A stretch of DNA of 64,000 nt, from assembly GCF_001714725.1 (NCBI RefSeq), contig NZ_CP016447.1, positions 3,715,501 through 3,779,500 of the forward strand, written 5' to 3'. Positions 37,000-46,105 of the stretch are shown here, in pieces. Under the pieces are notes generated by a model that had not been told where the DNA came from, made no database searches, and was given only the letters and a program-made list of their open reading frames with translations. Origin of the DNA: Acidovorax sp. RAC01. GTDB lineage: Bacteria; Pseudomonadota; Gammaproteobacteria; Burkholderiales; Burkholderiaceae_C. Position 1 is the stretch's first letter. The number at the start of each line of letters is the position of its first letter. Both the position numbers and the translations under genes were made by a program.

Positions 37000-37941
37000 T
37001 TACAGCTCGTAGTCGTTCACGTGGCCGGTCATGGCCCGTGCGATCAGGTCGCGGCTCAGGCGGTCGCTGAGCAGCTCGGCAAATTTGTACACGAAATTGC
37101 GCAGGTACGCGCCGCGCTTGAACGCCACCCGCGCCACGCTCTGGCCAAACAGGTGGCCCACAGGGCGCACCGCCAGGTCGCCCACGGGGTCGTCGCGCAT
37201 GGCCATCTCGGCCACGATGCCAATGCCCAGGCCCAGGCGCACGTAGGTCTTGATCACGTCGGAATCGATGGCCTCCAGCACGATGCGTGGCTGCAGCTTG
37301 CGGTTGGCAAAGGCCTGGTCGATCTTGCCGCGCCCGGTGAACGACGGGTGGTAGGTGATCAGGGCCTCGCTCGCCAGGTCTTCCAGGCCGATGCGATCCT
37401 TTTGCGCCAGGGGGTGCTCGTTGGGCACCACCAGCACGTGCTGCCATTCGTAGCAGGGCAGGGTGACCAGTTCGGGGTAGTCGGCCAGCGATTCGGTGGC
37501 CATGCCGATTTCAGCCACCTCGTCCAGGATCATGCGCGCCACTTCGTGCGGGGTGGCCTGGTGCAGGCTGATGTTGACCTTGGGGTAGGCCTCGCGCAGC
37601 TTGGCCACCGGCACCGGCAGCACGTAGCGGGCCTGGGTGTGGGTGGTGGCAATGCTCAGGGTGCCGCTGTCCTGGGCGCTGAACTGCTCTCCAATGCGCT
37701 TGAGGTTACCCACTTCGCGCATGATGACCTCGATGCTCTTGAGCACATGCTGGCCGGGTTCGGTGATGCGCTTGAGCCGCTTGCCGTGGCGGGCAAAGAT
37801 GTCTACCCCGAGTTCCTCTTCCAGCTCGATGATCGCTTTGGATACGCCGGGCTGCGACGTGTGGAGCGCCTTGGCGGCTTCCGTCAGGTTGAGGTTGCGG
37901 CGGGCGGCTTCCTGGACGAAGCGAAATTGGTGGAGGTTCAT
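37000..37941 (-). CDS. CysB-family LysR-type transcriptional regulator
   Basis: 313-aa LysR-family activator. The winged HTH is at residues 1-65 (MNLHQFRFVQEAARRNLNLT, KALHTSQPGVSKAIIELEEE). The long effector domain with TTHTQARYVLPVPVAKLREA and ITYHPSFTGRGKIDQAFA is the pattern of CysB/Cbl, regulators of sulfate and sulfonate assimilation that sense acetylserine or sulfate/APS. The ATG at 37941 gives the standard start; a GTG at 37953 is possible. It lies between the CbiX-like gene and the aminotransferase on the same strand, which suggests a sulfur-metabolism group. Confidence 0.9.
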   Translation of the reverse strand: MNLHQFRFVQEAARRNLNLTEAAKALHTSQPGVSKAIIELEEELGVDIFARHGKRLKRITEPGQHVLKSIEVIMREVGNLKRIGEQFSAQDSGTLSIATTHTQARYVLPVPVAKLREAYPKVNISLHQATPHEVARMILDEVAEIGMATESLADYPELVTLPCYEWQHVLVVPNEHPLAQKDRIGLEDLASEALITYHPSFTGRGKIDQAFANRKLQPRIVLEAIDSDVIKTYVRLGLGIGIVAEMAMRDDPVGDLAVRPVGHLFGQSVARVAFKRGAYLRNFVYKFAELLSDRLSRDLIARAMTGHVNDYEL

Positions 37942-37984
37942 ATCTGATTGCACCTAACGAGGTGCATCATTATGCTCCACGGTT

Positions 37985-38368
37985 CTAACGTGTGGATGCT
38001 TCGACCGGGGTCTCACACGCGATTTCGGCCATCAGCGCCGTCATGCGCGGGTCTTCGCCCACGGCCTGCTGGACGGCGAATTCGATGCCCGGATGGGCTG
38101 CACGCAATTCTTCCACCAGGACCGGCAGGTCTTCGCGGGCATGTTTGCCTGTGCCCAGGAACATGGGCACCACCGTAATGTGCGTGGCGCCCTGCGCTGC
38201 CTGCACTGCGGCTGCGTGGGGCAGCGATGGCTCGCACAGTTCCAGGTAGGCGCAGGCCACCGGGCGCTCGGGCTGCTGCGTGGCAATGCGCTGGGCGACG
38301 GCCTCCATGGGAGCCCGCCACAGGGGGTCACGCGAGCCGTGGGCAAAGAGGATGATGGAACGGGTCAT
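37985..38368 (-). CDS. CbiX/SirB-type chelatase
   Basis: 127-aa single-domain CbiX protein (short form), which inserts metal into sirohydrochlorin for siroheme or cobalamin. It begins MTRSIILFAHGSRDPLWRAP with the metal-binding His in FAHGSRDP, and carries VPMFLGTGKHAREDLP with the second conserved His. A siroheme role fits the CysB-type regulator directly downstream, because sulfite reductase needs siroheme; this is inference. It starts 33 bp after lptG on the same strand. Confidence 0.88.
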   Translation of the reverse strand: MTRSIILFAHGSRDPLWRAPMEAVAQRIATQQPERPVACAYLELCEPSLPHAAAVQAAQGATHITVVPMFLGTGKHAREDLPVLVEELRAAHPGIEFAVQQAVGEDPRMTALMAEIACETPVEASTR

Positions 38369-38401
38369 GGGAAGAGCAGAAGTGTGTGAGTGCGCCCGCG
38401 G

Positions 38402-39508
38402 CTATCGCCGCAGCACCAGCCAGCCAAACGCAGCCAGCGAGAGCACGCTGTAGATAAGGCCCGGCGCCGCCGCCGTAAGCCAGGGGGACCATTGCTGCAG
38501 GTTGCCTGCATAGCCAAACACGTTGTTGAGCAGGAAAAAACTGATACCCGCCATGACCCCGCCAAACACATACCCGGCAATGCCGCCCGAGCGAAAGTGC
38601 AGGTATGCAAATGGCAGCGCCAGCACCACCATCACCAGGCAGCTGAGCGGATAGAACACCTTGCGCCAGAACTCGATCTCGTAGCGCTGGGCCGACTGGC
38701 CGTTGGCATCAAGGTGGCGCACATACTGGAACAGGTCGAGTGTGGCCATGCGGTCGGGTTTGAGCACTGAAGCCGAGACCATGTCGGCGCTGATGCGCGT
38801 GGCCCATTGCAGCGATGGGGCCTGCAGGTGCTCCACGCGCGCGCCATCGTCGCCCTGGTGCTGGAAGCTGCTGCGCTCGACCTTCTCCAGGTCCCAGGTG
38901 CCATCGGCACCGAATTTGCCCGAGGCTGCCCGGGTCTGCGATGCCAGGCGGCCTTTGGCGTCGAACTCGAAGATACGCACGCCCAGCATGCCGCCATCAG
39001 GGGTGAGGGCGCGCACGTTGACGGCGTAAGACCGGTCGTCCTGCTTTTCCTTGAGCCACGCGCCCGTGGCGCCGGTGGTCAGGCGCCCCAGGTACTTGGC
39101 CTTGACGAGCTGCGCAGCCTTGTCGCTCAGCGGCGCAATGTAGTCGCCCACGGCAAAGGTCAGCACCACAAAGAACCCGCCCAGGGTGAGCAGCGTGCGC
39201 AGCGCCTTCCAGGGGCCCAGCCCGCTCGTGCGCATGATCGTGAATTCGGAGCTTTGGGCCAGCCTGGCCATCACAAAGATGGTGCCAATGAGCACCGTGA
39301 TGGGCAGCAGCTCGTACAGGTGGCTGGGGATGCTGAGCACCACGAACAGCAGCGCGTGCGACAGCTGGTAGCCGTCAGCGCCCGTCTTGCCCACCCAGCG
39401 GAGTTCGTCCACCAGGTCGAAGAAAAAGAACAGCGCAAGAAAGCCCGCGGTGACAAAGCTCACGGCCACCAGGGCCTCGCGGTGGATGAAGCGGCGCAGG
39501 GTTTTCAT
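38402..39508 (-). CDS. lptG: LPS export ABC transporter permease LptG
   Basis: Inner-membrane permease of the LptB2FG complex that extracts lipopolysaccharide for transport to the outer membrane. From the ATG at 39508 it has 368 aa, with N-terminal helices (ALVAVSFVTAGFLALFFFFD), a periplasmic beta-jellyroll and C-terminal helices (IAGYVFGGVMAGISFFLLNN). It overlaps the lptF stop by four bases (ATGA), showing translational coupling. Confidence 0.94.
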   Translation of the reverse strand: MKTLRRFIHREALVAVSFVTAGFLALFFFFDLVDELRWVGKTGADGYQLSHALLFVVLSIPSHLYELLPITVLIGTIFVMARLAQSSEFTIMRTSGLGPWKALRTLLTLGGFFVVLTFAVGDYIAPLSDKAAQLVKAKYLGRLTTGATGAWLKEKQDDRSYAVNVRALTPDGGMLGVRIFEFDAKGRLASQTRAASGKFGADGTWDLEKVERSSFQHQGDDGARVEHLQAPSLQWATRISADMVSASVLKPDRMATLDLFQYVRHLDANGQSAQRYEIEFWRKVFYPLSCLVMVVLALPFAYLHFRSGGIAGYVFGGVMAGISFFLLNNVFGYAGNLQQWSPWLTAAAPGLIYSVLSLAAFGWLVLRR

Positions 39509-40602
39509 GGCTGAACGGCCTGACGGCGCAGCAGGTTGCGGATGGACCACTGGTTGTGGCGGGCGGCAAGGATGGCAGCGGCCACCAGCAGCATGCCGCC
39601 GTGCAGCGAAGCCATGAAGGGGATCAGGCCCAGCCTGCCCGCGCCCACCCAGCTCTGGCCCAGGGTCATGAGGTTGTAGTACACGATGAAGGCAAACAAT
39701 GCGAACACCAGGCTGGTGCTGCGCGCCGCGCGCGGGTTGACGCTGGCCACCGCCAGGCCCAGCACCACAAAATTGAGCGCCGCCAGCGCCAGGCCCAGCC
39801 GCCAGCCCAGTTCGGCCTTGAAGGCAGGCAGGGGCTTCATGAGGAGTTCATGGGTCGGGCGGGTCTTGACGGCCAGCTCTTCGGGCGAGCCTGCGGGTGC
39901 AGAGCCGATGCGCGTGCCGTACTCCTCGAACTCGCTGATCTTCACGCCCGGCTGGTCACGCGATGTCTCCAGCCGCTGCCCGTCGCTCAGGATGGCGATG
40001 CGCTCGCCGCCCTCAATGACGATGCGGGCGCTGCGGGCGGACGTGACGGATTCGCGCGCCCCGTCGGTCGCGGCGATGAAGATGTTGTTGCCGGCCTGGT
40101 TGTCCGGCGTGTCCTTGTCGATGAAGAACACACGGCTGCCGTTGGACGACTCCTGAAATTCCCCGGGGGCAATGCGGTCGATGTCGCTGCGCTGCTCGTA
40201 CCGCGTACGCAGTTCCTGGATCTGCGAATTGGCCCAGGGCCACACAAGCAGCGAAAGAATGGCCGTGATGACCAGCACCGGCCATGCAAACCGCAGCAGG
40301 GGGCGCAGCAAGGTAACCAGCCCACGGCCACTGGCAAACCAGATGACCATCTCGCTGTCGCGGTACATGCGCGAGAGCGTGCCCACCACCGAGATGAACA
40401 GGCTCAGGCTGAGAATGGTGGGCAGCTGGCCCAGCACGGTGAAGCCCATCACCAGCATCACGTCCGAAGGGCTTACGCTGCCGCGCGAAGCCTGCCCCAG
40501 CGTGCGGATCAGCATCATGGTCATGACCACGGTGACCAGCACGACCAGGGTCGCCCCGAAGCTGCGGGCCAGCTCCTTGCGAATGGATGAATCGAATAAC
40601 AT
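39505..40602 (-). CDS. lptF: LPS export ABC transporter permease LptF
   Basis: Partner permease of LptG in the LPS extraction complex, 365 aa. It starts MLFDSSIRKELARSFGATLV and has the YjgP/YjgQ arrangement: three N-terminal helices, a periplasmic domain (FFIDKDTPDNQAGNNIFIAA), and three C-terminal helices near LGLALAALNFVVLGLAVASV. It is the first gene of the minus-strand block lptF-lptG-cbiX-cysB-like-aminotransferase and diverges from pepA, as lptFG does from pepA in many proteobacteria. Confidence 0.94.
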   Translation of the reverse strand: MLFDSSIRKELARSFGATLVVLVTVVMTMMLIRTLGQASRGSVSPSDVMLVMGFTVLGQLPTILSLSLFISVVGTLSRMYRDSEMVIWFASGRGLVTLLRPLLRFAWPVLVITAILSLLVWPWANSQIQELRTRYEQRSDIDRIAPGEFQESSNGSRVFFIDKDTPDNQAGNNIFIAATDGARESVTSARSARIVIEGGERIAILSDGQRLETSRDQPGVKISEFEEYGTRIGSAPAGSPEELAVKTRPTHELLMKPLPAFKAELGWRLGLALAALNFVVLGLAVASVNPRAARSTSLVFALFAFIVYYNLMTLGQSWVGAGRLGLIPFMASLHGGMLLVAAAILAARHNQWSIRNLLRRQAVQP

Positions 40603-40841
40603 AGGCTGAGAGCGTGTTGTGAACTTTTACGTGTCTGCGCAGCCATCCGGCCTTGGGGCCCCGGCATACCGCTGCACGCTGATGTGCGTCCCGCGTGCAC
40701 AGCGACCGCCAGAACGTTCACCAGTTGCGACGGGCTTCCGGGGGGCCGGCAGACAGCAGCGAACGCGCCCCACCTTCCAACCGCCTCGCACCATGCCAAA
40801 CCACAAGAACCGCAAGATTCGCTCGAAGGAAAACACCGATT

Positions 40842-42356
40842 ATGAACTTTGATCTCAAGACCCTGGCCCCGGCCGCGGCCGCCTCGGAAAAGTGCGACCT
40901 TCTGGTTGTGCTGGTGCCTGAAGGCTTCAAGCCGGGCAAGGATGCGCTTTCTTCGCTGGCCGCGCTGGCGCTCAAGAATGGTGACTTCACCGCCAAGCCC
41001 GGCAAGCACCTGCAGATGTACCAGGTGCCTGCAGTGGCAGCACGCCGTGTGGTGCTGGCGGGCGTGGGCGACGGCACGGCACGCGCCGTTCGCCAGAGCC
41101 TGCTGGCCCTCGGTTCTGCCATCAAGGCGCCGCTGACCCGGCGCGTGGTGGTGTGCTTTGCAGCGCCGTCCGTAGCGCCTGAGGCCGCCAGTGCCGCAGT
41201 GCAGGCTGTGGCAGAGGCCAGCTATGTGTACACCACGACGAAGTCCAAGGCGGAGCCGCGCATCCTGAGCCGCTGCATCGTGGGCGTGCCCGATGCCGCG
41301 CAGGTGCGTGAGGGTTTCGACAGCGGCGTTGCACTGGTGGCCGGGGTGGAGCTGGCGCGCGAATGGGGCAACCGCCCCGCCAACCACGCCACGCCATCGC
41401 TGCTGGCCGACGCGGCCAAGGCGCTGGCAAAGCTGCCGCGCATCCAGTGCAAGGTGCATGGCCCGGCCGACGTGGCGCGCCTGGGCATGGGTGCGTTCAT
41501 GGCGGTGGCCCGCGGCTCAGAGGAGCCCCTGCGTTTCATCGAGCTGCGCTACAACGGCGGCACCCGCACCGATGCGCCTGTGGTGCTGGTGGGCAAGGGC
41601 ATCACGTTTGACACGGGCGGCATCTCCATCAAGCCCGCGGCTGAAATGGATGAGATGAAGTTCGACATGTGCGGTGCTGCGAGCGTGCTGGGCGTGTTCC
41701 GGGCGCTGGGCGAACTGCAGCCGGCCATCAACGTGGTCGGCCTGATCCCCGCATGCGAAAACATGCCCGACGGCCGCGCCGTGAAGCCGGGTGATGTGGT
41801 GACCAGCATGAGCGGGCAGACCATCGAGATCCTCAATACCGACGCAGAAGGGCGCTTGGTGCTGTGCGATGCGCTGACCTATGCGGCGCGCTTCAAGCCA
41901 GCCGCCATGGTGGACATCGCCACGCTGACCGGTGCCTGCGTGATCGCGCTGGGCGGTGTTCGCAGTGGCCTTTTTGCCAACAACGATGCGCTGGCGGCTG
42001 CGTTGCAGCAGGCCGGCGATGCAGCACAGGACCTGTGCTGGCGCATGCCGCTGGACGACGAATACTCGGAAGGACTCAAGAGCAACTTTGCTGACATGGG
42101 CAATGTGGCAGGGCGTGCGGGCGGTTCGATCACCGCAGCCAAGTTTTTGCAAAAGTTTGTGGGCGAAACCCCCTGGGCGCATCTGGACATTGCCGGTACG
42201 GCCTGGAAGGGAGGTGCGGCCAAGGGGTCCACCGGCCGCCCGGTTGCCTTGCTGGTCCAGTATCTGGTGGCGCAGTCCACGGCGACGGCTGCTCCGGCTG
42301 CGGCTTCGGGCCGCGCCAGGGCATCCAGGGCTGCCAAGGCTTCCCAGGCCAGCTGA
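40842..42356 (+). CDS. pepA: Cytosol (leucyl) aminopeptidase PepA
   Basis: M17-family two-zinc aminopeptidase, 504 aa from the ATG at 40842. The C-terminal catalytic domain has GKGITFDTGGISIKPAAEMD and KFDMCGAASVLGVFRAL, the metal-binding NTDAEGRLVLCDALTYA, and AHLDIAGTAWKGG. In E. coli PepA also acts as a DNA-binding accessory factor. The frame is open upstream to 40695, but that part is not family-like. The C-terminus carries an extra Ala/Ser/Arg-rich tail (about 480-504). holC follows five bases after the stop. Confidence 0.95.
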   Translation: MNFDLKTLAPAAAASEKCDLLVVLVPEGFKPGKDALSSLAALALKNGDFTAKPGKHLQMYQVPAVAARRVVLAGVGDGTARAVRQSLLALGSAIKAPLTRRVVVCFAAPSVAPEAASAAVQAVAEASYVYTTTKSKAEPRILSRCIVGVPDAAQVREGFDSGVALVAGVELAREWGNRPANHATPSLLADAAKALAKLPRIQCKVHGPADVARLGMGAFMAVARGSEEPLRFIELRYNGGTRTDAPVVLVGKGITFDTGGISIKPAAEMDEMKFDMCGAASVLGVFRALGELQPAINVVGLIPACENMPDGRAVKPGDVVTSMSGQTIEILNTDAEGRLVLCDALTYAARFKPAAMVDIATLTGACVIALGGVRSGLFANNDALAAALQQAGDAAQDLCWRMPLDDEYSEGLKSNFADMGNVAGRAGGSITAAKFLQKFVGETPWAHLDIAGTAWKGGAAKGSTGRPVALLVQYLVAQSTATAAPAAASGRARASRAAKASQAS

Positions 42357-42361
42357 CCCCG

Positions 42362-42796
42362 ATGACCGAGGTCGCATTTCATTTCAACGCGCCCGACAAG
42401 CTCGCCTATGCGTGCCGCTTTGCGCGCAAAGTGCAGCGAAGTGGGTCGCGGCTTGTGATCACAGGCGGTCCCGACACGCTGGCCGCGCTCGACCGCATGC
42501 TCTGGCTGATGGCTCCGCAGGACTTCGTGGCGCACTGCCTGGCGAGCGCAGACGAGGAACAGGTGCTGGCGTCCCCTGTGCTCCTGGCAGAGGACGCGCG
42601 CGGCTCTTTGCACCACGAGGTGTTGCTCAACCTCACGGACGCGGTACCGGAAGGCTTTGGGCGTTTCGATCGCCTCGTAGAGGTGGTGAGTGCAGACGAT
42701 GAAGCCGATCGCTTGCAGGCGCGGACCCGCTGGCGCCACTACGCGTCGCGCGGTTATGCCATCACGCGCCACGATCTCGTTTTGAAAGGCGGCTGA
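42362..42796 (+). CDS. holC: DNA polymerase III chi subunit
   Basis: Clamp-loader accessory subunit that links the replisome to SSB. The 144-aa protein starts TEVAFHFNAPDKLAYACRFA, with AALDRMLWLMAPQDFVAHC and VLLNLTDAVPEGFGRFDRLV, all HolC marks. It directly follows pepA, the conserved pepA-holC order. Its TGA overlaps the ATG of the next gene by one base. Confidence 0.93.
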   Translation: MTEVAFHFNAPDKLAYACRFARKVQRSGSRLVITGGPDTLAALDRMLWLMAPQDFVAHCLASADEEQVLASPVLLAEDARGSLHHEVLLNLTDAVPEGFGRFDRLVEVVSADDEADRLQARTRWRHYASRGYAITRHDLVLKGG

Positions 42797-43392
42797 TGGC
42801 CATTCCACCGAGAACCCCTCCGCGCTTTGTGCCAACGCTCACCGAAGTGGTGCAGGTGCCCGACGCGAAACCGATGGGCCCTGTGCCCCCGGTGCCTCCG
42901 CGTACCACCGTGATGCCTCCGCACGCCGTGCCTCCCGCCGTGGTGGGCAGTGCCCCGGCTGGCAGGTCTTCCATTGCAGCGGCCGTGCCTGCGGTCGCTG
43001 CCCCGGTGGCTGCTGCAACCACGCCGCGTGGGAGCCTTCCTCCCCCAGCAGCGCCCGCTGTGGGAGCGCGCGTGGGGGATTCTGCAGCGATACCCCCTGC
43101 CGCTGCGGGGTCTGTTGCTGCAGCCCGGTCGCCGGTGGTGAACCCATTGCCTGCGGTGGGTCCGGCTGCGCGACTGGCGGACGGCACCGAGGAGTATGTG
43201 GTTCATCGCGTGATGCAGCGCGTCGATGTGGTGCTGGAAAAGCGCTTGCGCGAGGCCATAGCCACCGTGGTGCAGGAGCAGACACGGTCGGTGCTCCCGC
43301 GGTTGCGGGAGGAGATCGAGTCGGTGGTCCGCCATGCCGTCTACGAGGCCGTCGCCGATGAGCTGGCGAGTTCTGCAACGAGCCGTCAGTGA
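42796..43392 (+). CDS. Pro/Ala-rich protein of unknown function coupled to holC
   Basis: 198-aa protein whose start codon overlaps the holC stop (TGATG). Residues 1-125 are Pro/Ala/Val-rich and probably disordered (VPPVPPRTTVMPPHAVPPAV). The last 65 form a likely amphipathic helical domain (EEYVVHRVMQRVDVVLEKRL, LPRLREEIESVVRHAVYEAV), which could be an oligomerising coiled coil. Burkholderiales often carry a small uncharacterised protein of this layout after holC (DUF2486-like); I could not confirm family membership. There are no membrane segments. Confidence 0.75.
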   Translation: MAIPPRTPPRFVPTLTEVVQVPDAKPMGPVPPVPPRTTVMPPHAVPPAVVGSAPAGRSSIAAAVPAVAAPVAAATTPRGSLPPPAAPAVGARVGDSAAIPPAAAGSVAAARSPVVNPLPAVGPAARLADGTEEYVVHRVMQRVDVVLEKRLREAIATVVQEQTRSVLPRLREEIESVVRHAVYEAVADELASSATSRQ

Positions 43393-43528
43393 GATGACAG
43401 GGTATTCCCCTGTGGGTTTTCACGCGTTTTATCGTGTTCCCTAATGATCTGGCCCGTAAATTGCGATATGTTCCCCTGCGTTGAGACACAACCCTATATC
43501 TCAGCGTTTATCTTTACTGGAGATTGAT

Positions 43529-44656
43529 ATGCAATTGAAGTTGAAACTGACCGTGGTTGCTGCTATCGCGGCTGCTGCTGGTGTGGCCTCTGCACAAGAG
43601 CAGGTGGTCAAGATCGGCCACGTGGCTCCGGTTTCCGGCGCCCAAGCTCACTACGGCAAGGACAACGAAAATGGCGCCCGCATGGCCATTGAAGAGCTGA
43701 ACGCCCAAGGCGTCACCATTGGTGGCAAGAAGATCAAGTTTGAGCTGGTTGCCGAAGACGATGCTGCTGATCCAAAGCAGGGCACGGCTGCTGCACAAAA
43801 GCTGTGCGACTCCAAGGTTGCAGGCGTTGTGGGACATCTGAACTCCGGTACGACGATTCCCGCTTCGAAGGTCTACAACGACTGCGGCATCCCCCACGTC
43901 ACTGGCGCAGCGACCAACCCCAACCTGACCAAGCCTGGCTACAAGACGACGTTCCGCATCATCGCGAACGACAACGCGCTGGGTTCAGGTCTGGCGTTCT
44001 ACGCAGCTGACACGCTCAAGCTCAAGACCGTGGCCATCATCGATGACCGTACGGCCTACGGTCAGGGCGTTGCTGACGTGTTCAAGAAGACCGCTATTGC
44101 CAAGGGCATGAAGGTTGTGGACGAGCAGTTCACAACCGACAAGGCCACCGACTTCATGGCCATTCTGACCGCCATCAAGGCCAAGAACCCCGATGCCGTG
44201 TTCTTCGGCGGTATGGACCCACAAGGCGGCCCGATGCTGCGCCAGATGGAACAGCTGGGCATGGGTAACGTGAAGTTCTTCGGCGGCGACGGCATCTGCA
44301 CGTCTGAAATTGCCAAGCTGGCAGCAGGCGCCAAGACCCTGTCGAACGTGGTCTGCGCTGAAGGCGGCTCGTCGCTGGCGAAGATGCCTGGCGGCACGGC
44401 CTGGAAGGCCAAGTACGACGCCAAGTACCCCAACCAGTTCCAGGTTTACAGCCCGTACACCTACGACGCGACCTTCCTGCTGGTGGACGCCATGAAGCGT
44501 GCCAACTCTGTGGACCCCAAGGTCTACACGGCTGAGCTGGCCAAGTCCAACTTCAAGGGCGTGACTTCGACGATCCAGTTCGAACCCAACGGCGAAATGA
44601 AGAACCCTGCCATCACCCTGTACGTCTACAAGGACGGCAAGAAGACTCCGCTGTAA
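43529..44656 (+). CDS. Branched-chain amino acid ABC transporter substrate-binding protein (LivK/LivJ family)
   Basis: Periplasmic ligand-binding protein, 375 aa. Signal peptide at 1-22 (MQLKLKLTVVAAIAAAAGVA, cleavage after SAQ or ASA). The mature part starts EQVVKIGHVAPVSGAQAHYG and has VVGHLNSGTTIPASKVYNDC and FGGMDPQGGPMLRQMEQLGM, typical for Leu/Ile/Val-binding proteins. GGAGA precedes the ATG. No permease or ATPase genes adjoin it, so it is an orphan binding protein serving a transporter encoded elsewhere. The upstream 135 bp are unusually AT-rich for this window and should hold its promoter; a strong terminator follows. Confidence 0.93.
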   Translation: MQLKLKLTVVAAIAAAAGVASAQEQVVKIGHVAPVSGAQAHYGKDNENGARMAIEELNAQGVTIGGKKIKFELVAEDDAADPKQGTAAAQKLCDSKVAGVVGHLNSGTTIPASKVYNDCGIPHVTGAATNPNLTKPGYKTTFRIIANDNALGSGLAFYAADTLKLKTVAIIDDRTAYGQGVADVFKKTAIAKGMKVVDEQFTTDKATDFMAILTAIKAKNPDAVFFGGMDPQGGPMLRQMEQLGMGNVKFFGGDGICTSEIAKLAAGAKTLSNVVCAEGGSSLAKMPGGTAWKAKYDAKYPNQFQVYSPYTYDATFLLVDAMKRANSVDPKVYTAELAKSNFKGVTSTIQFEPNGEMKNPAITLYVYKDGKKTPL

Positions 44657-44704
44657 TCAGGCGCACGCAGGGCTGGCCATCTTGAGTGGCTGCCCCGCTC
44701 AAAC

Positions 44705-44734
44705 AAAAAGGCTTCCCATCGGGAAGCCTTTTTT
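44705..44734 (+). terminator. Rho-independent terminator after the amino-acid binding protein gene
   Basis: AAAAAGGCTTCCC pairs with GGGAAGCCTTTTTT around an ATC loop, ending in six T. It starts 48 bp after the stop codon. Confidence 0.92.
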
Positions 44735-44871
44735 CATGGGGATTTCAACGCATTCCAAAGCGATGTCGAACCGCAGGCGATCGGTTTTTCGGCAGGGCCC
44801 ACATGCGGCTGGTGCCCCCTGCAACGGCTGACCGCGGGTGCTCAGCAGCCAGCAGGGCAGGGTTTGGCGTT

Positions 44872-45885
44872 TCAGCGACGGACCTGTAGCGAACCCGGGT
44901 TCACGATGTTGGTCGGTGTGCCCTTGATGAAGTTGACTACGTTGTCAAAGGCGGCGCCGAAGTACAGCTCGTAACTGTCTTGTTCCACATACCCGATGTG
45001 CGGTGTGCAAATACAGTTTTCCAGACGCAACAGCGCATGGCCCTGCAGGATGGGTTCGCTTTCAAAAACATCCACAGCCGCCATGCCGGGTCGGCCGCGG
45101 TTGAGGGCGGCAATCAGCGCGTCTGATTCGATCAGTTCGGCACGTGACGTATTCACCAGCAAGGCAGTTGGTTTCATGCACGAGAGGTCCTCCAGCGACA
45201 CCACCCCGCGCGTCTCATCGGTCAGGCGCAGATGCAGGGAGATCACATCGCACTGGGCAAAAAACTCTTCCTTGGTGGTGGCCGCCTGGTAACCGTCGGT
45301 GAGCGCCTGTGCGCGCGAGGCTTCGCGGCCCCACACACGTACGTTCATGCCGAACGCGCGCCCGTACCCCGCTACGAGCTGTCCAATGCGTCCGTATCCC
45401 CAGATACCCAGTGTCTTTCCGCGCAATACGGTGCCCAGGCCAAAGTTCGCGGGCATGGACGCCGTCTTGAGACCCGACTGCTGCCATGCCCCATGCTTGA
45501 GGTTGGAGATGTACTGTGGAAGTCGGCGCATGGCAGCCATGACCAGGGCCCAGGTGAGTTCGGCGGGCGCCACGGGCGAGCCGACCCCTTCGGCAACTGC
45601 GATGCCTCGCTCCGTGCAGGCGGCCACGTCCACATGGCTGCCTACCTTGCCAGTTTGGGCGATCAGCTTCAACCGGGGCAGTTTTTCGATCAGCTGGCGG
45701 CTGATGTGCGTACGTTCCCGCACCAGGACGATGATGTCCGCGTCCTTGAGCCTGACCGAAAGCTGGCCGATGCCCTTGACGGTATTGGTGTAGACCTTGG
45801 CCGTGTAGGCATCCAGCCGGGACGCGCAGTGAAGCTTTCGCACCGCATCCTGATAGTCGTCGAGGATCACAATATTCATCCTCAT
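44872..45885 (-). CDS. D-isomer specific 2-hydroxyacid dehydrogenase family protein
   Basis: NAD(P)-dependent dehydrogenase of 337 aa (335 from the second ATG at 45879). The NAD-binding motif GIWGYGRIGQLVAGYG is central; the catalytic triad is visible as Arg in NTSRAELIE, Glu in VFESEPIL and His in CTPHIGYVEQ. VGSHVDVAACTERGIAVAEG precedes the domain crossover. The subgroup looks like the D-3-phosphoglycerate-dehydrogenase-related oxidoreductases with unknown acid substrate. Both candidate ATGs sit inside a perfect palindrome (45868-45891). Confidence 0.88.
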   Translation of the reverse strand: MRMNIVILDDYQDAVRKLHCASRLDAYTAKVYTNTVKGIGQLSVRLKDADIIVLVRERTHISRQLIEKLPRLKLIAQTGKVGSHVDVAACTERGIAVAEGVGSPVAPAELTWALVMAAMRRLPQYISNLKHGAWQQSGLKTASMPANFGLGTVLRGKTLGIWGYGRIGQLVAGYGRAFGMNVRVWGREASRAQALTDGYQAATTKEEFFAQCDVISLHLRLTDETRGVVSLEDLSCMKPTALLVNTSRAELIESDALIAALNRGRPGMAAVDVFESEPILQGHALLRLENCICTPHIGYVEQDSYELYFGAAFDNVVNFIKGTPTNIVNPGSLQVRR

Positions 45886-45891
45886 ATTGTG
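45868..45891. promoter_or_regulatory. Perfect inverted repeat on the start codon of the 2-hydroxyacid dehydrogenase gene
   Basis: CACAATAT and ATATTGTG separated by eight bases. Both possible ATG codons lie within it. It could be a regulator's operator or an mRNA hairpin that controls translation initiation. No regulator gene adjoins it. Confidence 0.5.
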
Positions 45892-45912
45892 CCTTGCAGC
45901 TCCACCGGGGCC

Positions 45913-46105
45913 TCACATGCTGGGGAGTGAGGAATCAGACAGCGCGGGCACGAGGAGGAGGTGCCAGCCCTGGGCGACGAGGGTATTGACCGAGCGGATG
46001 GCCTGGTTATGCAGGATGGCGCGGCGCCGGCTTTCTGGTGAGCGACGGGACAGGACAAGCAGCAAGCCCAGTGCACAGCGCGCTGCGCGCTGTGGGGTGA
46101 GTGCG
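45913..46105 (-). pseudogene. Coding-like continuation of the gene upstream in another frame
   Basis: On the minus strand, directly after the TGA of the 46106-46678 gene, a different frame reads PPDALTPQRAARCALGLLLV, SRRSPESRRRAILHNQAIRS and VNTLVAQGWHLLLVPALSDS before a stop at 45913. Its codons are GC-rich at third positions like real genes of this window, and no ATG opens it. It is either the 3' part of the preceding gene displaced by a frameshift or an independent small gene with an unusual start. Confidence 0.35.
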
